From assembly GCA_004151065.3 (NCBI GenBank), contig NWUY0300002907.1, positions 4,991 to 28,412 on the forward strand: a DNA stretch of 23,422 nucleotides, in the 5' to 3' direction. The notes under the pieces are model-generated. The model did not search any database, was not told the DNA's origin, and saw only the letters and a program-made list of their open reading frames with translations. The stretch is from Larix sibirica. Lineage: Eukaryota > Streptophyta > Pinopsida > Pinales > Pinaceae. Below are positions 21,501 to 23,422 of the stretch, one piece after another. The position numbers and the translations under genes were made by a program. How positions within the stretch are numbered: the stretch's first letter is position 1; each line of letters begins with the position of its first letter.

Positions 21501-23265
21501 AAAAGCAACTCCTACAACTACTCTACTAAAAGCAGAGAAAGAACTAACTAACTAGCCAACGGAAACACAAGAAGCAGAGCAGATATAAAACTAATACCAT
21601 GTCGAGCATACAGTGCAGATGTCAAGGCGTGCTAGGGCTAAATGTAGAATGAGGAGAGAGAGAGAGAGAAAGCGAAAGAGAGGAAGAGAATGGCTCTCGA
21701 TCTTTATGTTAAGGGTCCAAGAACATCAAAATGGTTCTTAGTTTGTGAATTTGCTGAGAGGCAATTGACCTAGATATAATATTAAGTAAGGATAATTCTA
21801 TAGTGTTGAAATTATAACAACACTGCTGGAGAATCTTATCAGATCTGGTAACCAGCGAAGTGTATACAGGTTCACAATACTATAGATGACTACAATAGGA
21901 CATAGGAAACTGTATATTCAGAAACTACAGAAAAAATCAATCTTCAAATGACAGAAACACGAATAGAAAAGTTGGCCACACAAAAAGCTAAAGACAGAGA
22001 GAAACTTTGGCAATCGGGTGTTAAAGAGATGAAATTCTAAAGCATTTGGACTAGAAATCACAAGCTCTGCAATGGACAAGCCTGCTATATGAATCACAGA
22101 ACGTTTACCTACCTTCTGTTGGTCCACTTGCACCAGATTTTGGGGGCTTATCAGTAGCCTGCAAAACAAAAAAAGATAAATGGCTTAAGACATGACATGA
22201 CAGAAGTCTGGCAATGTATTGAAAACGCTCAGAGCAATAGCTAAGTGTTTACCGCTAGAGCCTCGCTACATTGGGCATTAATCGATTCTGCAATCTGTAC
22301 AATTTCAAGTTCAATCGTGTTAACCCGCTCAAGGACCTCTGGAGTGCTCACAAACCGGACAAACCTATACAACACAAAGCATTGTCAAGGGACTTGATGA
22401 GAACATGCATCATAAAGCTCTGACGTGAACCCAATGCACCTATGGGCAGATCCCAACTCACTAACCACGAAAACTGCAACGAAATTGTAAAATTCTGAAG
22501 TGACATCAATTCTTTTACAAGGTGTACTAAAAATAGATCAGAAAAGCTCTGCATTGGACTCATTATTCATATGGGTAGATCCCACCTACCAACTGTAAAA
22601 TCTTTCACAAAACTTGCAAATTTGTAAATTGACAACAATCAAGCTTTTCTCCAGTCTAAAATGTACTAAAAATGGATCACAAATCCTCAGAATTGGACTC
22701 AACACTCGTATGGGCAAAGATCCAATCTACCAACTAAAAAATCTTCATGTAATTGCAAAACTAGGAATTGACAGCAATTAATCTTTTCTCCAGTCCTCTA
22801 GATACAAAAGTTCTGCATACCTTTCAACTGTACCTTTGGTAAACCAAGATCTCTCATGCCCAGCAGGTACCTCCAATATAATTGAATACCCACCCTTATC
22901 AAATTGTTCCTCAGCTGCCCTAAGATGGCATACAAATGGCTTCACCAGCCCCGATGCCAGCTTCAGGCTCACTCTTCCGCTCCATATAACAAGATCACAC
23001 CTGCCAAAATCACCCCGAATATATAAAACCAAATCAATTCTTTCCTCAAACTACATCAAACCTATCCATGATGTTGAGCCTGCCATTACTATGAATGCCA
23101 TAAAAACCCATGACTTCAATGGTGTTCTCTAAACTTATCTACCACTACAATGGAATTATGAATCCATATGATGAATACAATGAAAGTTCTCAGAATGCTG
23201 ACTTACCTTGTTCGAGTCGGAGTGAGCTGAAACACAGCAGAATCTAGCAGAGTCCCCCCCTCCAT
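4824..23265 (-). CDS. CIP7-like: COP1-interacting protein 7 (CIP7)-like gene, ten coding exons, 1508 residues after collapsing the 6.7 kb repeat
   Basis: Seen: coding exons joined in order are 23207-23265, 22821-23000, 22253-22364, 22113-22158, 9751-9803, 9525-9577, 9271-9423, 8725-8996, 6708-8596 and 4824-6533. All introns are GT-AG and the phases are consistent, giving 4527 nt. The start fits MEGGTLLDSAVFQLTPTRTR, which closely resembles the usual CIP7-family start. Regions: residues 1-117, conserved N-terminal region (LASGL, [26 protein letters not shown]); about 169-240, second conserved block (QLLRVLENRK, YARAAAAGF, RLRKACLNIMDL); about 334-392, Gln/Pro/Tyr-rich; 464-493, RRRRIRT and VVIRNINYITSKG; 506-516, acidic/serine; 567-582, SSWHLFQKCLLRDDES; about 910-965, charged probable coiled coil; 1477-1490, basic motif. 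Known: Arabidopsis CIP7 is a nuclear partner of the COP1 ubiquitin ligase and promotes light-induced gene expression. Inferred: nuclear role in light signalling. Family assignment is strong; orthology to CIP7 itself rather than a related paralogue is not settled. Confidence 0.88.
6534..6707 (-). other. Intron 9 (174 bases)
   Basis: GTATTC donor at 6707 and ATTCAG acceptor at 6534; phase 0. It joins the two halves of the charged helix (KTKKEK | EEEERKRIEDLK). Confidence 0.83.
6708..8596 (-). CDS. CIP7-like exon 9 (complete copy)
   Basis: 1889 nt after acceptor TTGTCCACAG, residues 310-939. It holds the Gln/Pro/Tyr-rich stretch (QGFHGLPMQSFQLGSPYYQS), the basic patch RRRRIRTGRSG, IRNINYITSKG, an acidic SNSESDSDSGG patch, WHLFQKCLLRDDE, two DDSFxV repeats (DDSFIV, DDSFMVP) and the start of a charged helix (AEAQLRAQQLRSFKAG). 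Donor AAG|GTATTC, phase 0. The left edge of the 6.7 kb repeat falls inside this exon at 8010, so only its 5' part is duplicated. Confidence 0.88.
8725..8996 (-). CDS. CIP7-like exon 8, left copy
   Basis: 272 nt. I chose acceptor CATATCCAATAG|G because it gives RLR-KACLNIMDLRKRKQ, matching the family. A more pyrimidine-rich TTTTTTTAG about 50 bases upstream shifts the frame. The rest encodes a Ser/Asn-rich linker. Donor AAAG|GTATTT in phase 1. A copy lies at 15466-15737. Confidence 0.83.
9271..9423 (-). CDS. CIP7-like exon 7, left copy
   Basis: 153 nt after acceptor TTTTGGTCAG. It encodes IQLLRVLENRKMVLQKEKG and continues MAYARAAAAGF to MADLVSFAEIFGAFRLR, the second conserved block of the family. 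Residue 186 is Lys here and Gln in the right copy (base 9371 against 16112). The symmetrical phase (2/2) fits the flanking exons. Confidence 0.86.
9525..9577 (-). CDS. CIP7-like exon 6, left copy
   Basis: 53 nt after acceptor TTGTGTCAG, encoding PRRESVDEALPAQGENSK, with donor TCAAA|GTAAGG. Enters in phase 0, leaves in phase 2. The sequence is a linker; support is splice consensus and phase. A copy lies at 16266-16318. Confidence 0.72.
9751..9803 (-). CDS. CIP7-like exon 5, left copy
   Basis: 53 nt after acceptor CTTTTACAG, encoding VNKMMVDSNPEKAIVPFK, with donor AAG|GTATGT. Enters in phase 1 and leaves in phase 0. An identical copy lies at 16492-16544 in the right-hand repeat. Confidence 0.75.
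10726..10741. repeat. (GT)8 microsatellite, left copy
   Basis: Uninterrupted GT dinucleotide run in intron 4. The right copy at 17467-17482 has the same count of eight, although such runs usually differ between diverged duplicates. Confidence 0.9.
11400..13040 (+). mobile_element. Decayed LINE-type (non-LTR) retrotransposon fragment, left copy
   Basis: At 11870-11920 the plus strand reads VEDEEHFIFKCPVCYKI, which resembles the zinc-binding C-terminal region of plant LINE reverse transcriptases (pattern VEDExHFxFxCPxY). Just upstream, another frame gives HHNPWEDMT, as expected after frameshifts. Downstream, broken frames give KLWLARIGIVASSHAEHNLH and similar pieces. Many stops and shifts interrupt it, so it is not functional. 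It lies antisense to the CIP7-like gene within intron 4. Borders are approximate; I saw no target-site duplication. Confidence 0.42.
14750..14750. other. Single undetermined base (n), probable contig join
   Basis: The only ambiguous base noted. It sits exactly at the junction between the two repeat copies. Some scaffolders (for example SSPACE) write a single n where the estimated gap is negative, meaning contigs that should overlap but were not merged. The surrounding 6.74 kb overlap fits that. Confidence 0.9.
14751..15337 (-). pseudogene. Truncated duplicate of CIP7-like exon 9 (5' part)
   Basis: 587 bases identical to 8010-8596. The exon is cut at the n after ...EEDVSEK. Reading on through the n gives about 35 unrelated residues (SEFTLAVLSS...) from intron 4 and a stop at 14646-14648. 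This chimeric reading frame should not be annotated as a protein; it is most likely a product of the contig join. Confidence 0.85.
15466..15737 (-). CDS. CIP7-like exon 8, right copy
   Basis: Same 272-base exon as 8725-8996, with the same AATAG acceptor and AAAG|GTATTT donor. No difference seen. After collapsing the repeat, only one of the two copies exists in the gene. Confidence 0.8.
16012..16164 (-). CDS. CIP7-like exon 7, right copy (Gln at residue 186)
   Basis: Same 153-base exon as 9271-9423 but with CAA instead of AAA, giving LQKEQGMAYARAAAAGF. From memory, Gln is the usual residue here in the family, so the right copy may carry the more typical allele. Base 16112 is g on the plus strand. 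Confidence 0.83.
16266..16318 (-). CDS. CIP7-like exon 6, right copy
   Basis: Same 53-base exon as 9525-9577 with identical splice sites; no difference seen. Confidence 0.7.
16492..16544 (-). CDS. CIP7-like exon 5, right copy
   Basis: Same 53-base exon as 9751-9803. This copy is physically continuous with the complete intron 4 and exons 4-1, so exons 5-8 of the right contig belong with the 5' half of the gene. Confidence 0.72.
17467..17482. repeat. (GT)8 microsatellite, right copy
   Basis: Same dinucleotide run and same length as at 10726-10741. Confidence 0.9.
18141..19783 (+). mobile_element. Same decayed LINE-type fragment, right copy
   Basis: Counterpart of 11400-13040; the HFIFKCPVCYKI motif falls at 18611-18661. 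This stretch carries several of the differences between the repeat copies: 18669, a 2-bp insertion near 18688, 19424 and 19460. Confidence 0.42.
21651..21690. repeat. GA-rich purine tract in intron 4
   Basis: Forty bases with a (GA)n core at 21654-21668 and a single pyrimidine. On the transcribed strand it is CT-rich. It is in the single-copy part of intron 4, about 420 bases from exon 4. Confidence 0.85.
22113..22158 (-). CDS. CIP7-like exon 4
   Basis: 46 nt after acceptor TTTTGCAG, encoding ATDKPPKSGASGPTE plus one base. Donor GAAG|GTAGGT. The sequence is a poorly conserved linker; support comes from the consensus splice sites and the phase, which fits both exon 3 (phase 0) and exon 5 (phase 1). 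Confidence 0.75.
22253..22364 (-). CDS. CIP7-like exon 3
   Basis: 112 nt after acceptor TTGTATAG. It encodes [20 protein letters not shown] and continues to a phase-0 donor GCG|GTAAAC. It joins exon 2 to give [19 protein letters not shown], the expected family sequence. It is too short to stand out as an ORF and was found from the splice sites and homology. Confidence 0.86.
22418..22807. repeat. Three diverged tandem units (about 130-140 bases) in intron 2
   Basis: Units at about 22418-22546, 22547-22684 and 22685-22807 share CTCTG/CCTCAG, TATGGGCAGATCC, CTACCAACT, a GACAnCAAT segment, CTTTTCTCCAG (units 2-3) and a tail GTACTAAAAATnGATCA (units 1-2). They fill most of the 456-base intron 2 and stop just before exon 2. 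Confidence 0.75.
22821..23000 (-). CDS. CIP7-like exon 2
   Basis: 180 nt following acceptor TTTTGGCAG. It encodes CDLVIWSGRVSLKLASGL, then HLRAAEEQFDKGGYSI and [10 protein letters not shown], the most conserved part of the family. Donor AAG|GTATGC; phase 2 in and out, so the exon is symmetrical. An open frame continues a few codons into the intron (YAELLYLEDWRKD) but lacks the family sequence, which resumes in exon 3. Confidence 0.88.
23207..23265 (-). CDS. CIP7-like exon 1 (start codon)
   Basis: 59 nt, residues 1-19 plus two bases of codon 20. The ATG at 23265 has A at -3 and G at +4, a strong plant start context, and the encoded FQLTPTRTR is the family's signature near the N terminus. The donor is AAG|GTAAGT at 23206, splitting an arginine codon (AG|G). 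Confidence 0.88.
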
Positions 23266-23422
23266 CTTCTGAAACTCAGATTCTGTATTCAATTCAAGTC
23301 CCAGCAAGGAACATAACACAGAAAGCCTCAGCTCAGTGAGCCATTGTGGGTCTCAGTCAAGTAAACTAATACACACAAGAGACGTAGTTCTCAGCTGAAT
23401 GAAGATCGATGCCAAAGTCTAC
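23266..23422 (-). promoter_or_regulatory. Probable 5' leader of the CIP7-like gene with two short uORFs
   Basis: 157 bases upstream of the start codon. On the minus strand they hold ATG GCT CAC TGA at 23333-23344 (context CACAATGG, strong: A at -3, G at +4) and a six-residue uORF at 23294-23314. No TATA box is visible, so the transcription start probably lies beyond the window. The leader assignment is inferred from position. Confidence 0.4.

Larger units (their letters stand above)
16545..22112 (-). other. Intron 4, full length (5568 bases)
   Basis: Starts with GTAGGT at 22112 and ends TTTTACAG at 16545. It is by far the largest intron; the others are 94-456 bases. It contains a purine tract at 21651-21690, a (GT)8 microsatellite at 17467-17482 and decayed LINE-like sequence around 18141-19783 in the opposite orientation. 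I see no convincing gene in 19800-21650. The same intron is cut off at 14749 in the left copy. Confidence 0.82.

Noticed and set aside
1-23422. tRNA, rRNA, CRISPR arrays, operons or prokaryotic systems
   Set aside because: I saw no cloverleaf with conserved tRNA boxes, no rRNA sequence and no spaced short repeats; the intron-split gene marks this as plant nuclear DNA.

Overview
The window is nuclear DNA from a land plant, most likely a seed plant outside the grasses. It is AT-rich, its genes are split by GT-AG introns, and it contains a plant-specific gene plus LINE debris. I cannot name the species from the sequence.

One protein-coding gene can be supported. It is on the minus strand and runs from an ATG at 23265 to a TGA at 4824-4826. 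It encodes a COP1-interacting protein 7 (CIP7)-like protein. I could place ten coding exons with GT-AG introns, and all phases agree: 59, 180, 112, 46, 53, 53, 153, 272, 1889 and 1710 nt. They add up to 4527 nt, or 1508 residues plus a stop. Exons 1-3 encode the conserved N-terminal region, exon 7 a second conserved block, exon 9 a Gln/Pro/Tyr-rich low-complexity stretch and basic and acidic patches, and exons 9/10 a charged helical segment. The protein ends soon after a conserved basic motif (KGLRRLLMFGRKSR).

The main structural event is a 6.74 kb near-identical direct repeat: 8010-14749 and 14751-21492, separated by a single undetermined base (n) at 14750. The end of everything left of the n equals the start of everything right of it. 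That is what two overlapping contigs that were never merged look like. My reading is an assembly artefact: the true locus is about 16.7 kb with single copies of exons 5-8. The two copies differ at about nine substitutions and one 2-bp indel by eye, a level that fits two haplotypes. One difference changes a residue in exon 7.

Layout: 1-4823 is AT-rich sequence downstream of the gene, holding small direct and tandem repeats, a perfect 12-bp hairpin and at most one doubtful exon. 4824-9803 holds exons 10-5. 9804-14749 is part of the large intron 4, with a decayed antisense LINE-type reverse transcriptase fragment. 14751-16544 holds duplicate copies of part of exon 9 and exons 8-5. 16545-22112 is the full intron 4 (second copy). 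22113-23265 holds exons 4-1, with three diverged tandem units in intron 2. 23266-23422 is probable 5' leader with two short upstream ORFs. I found no RNA gene, CRISPR array, prokaryotic feature or new molecular system.
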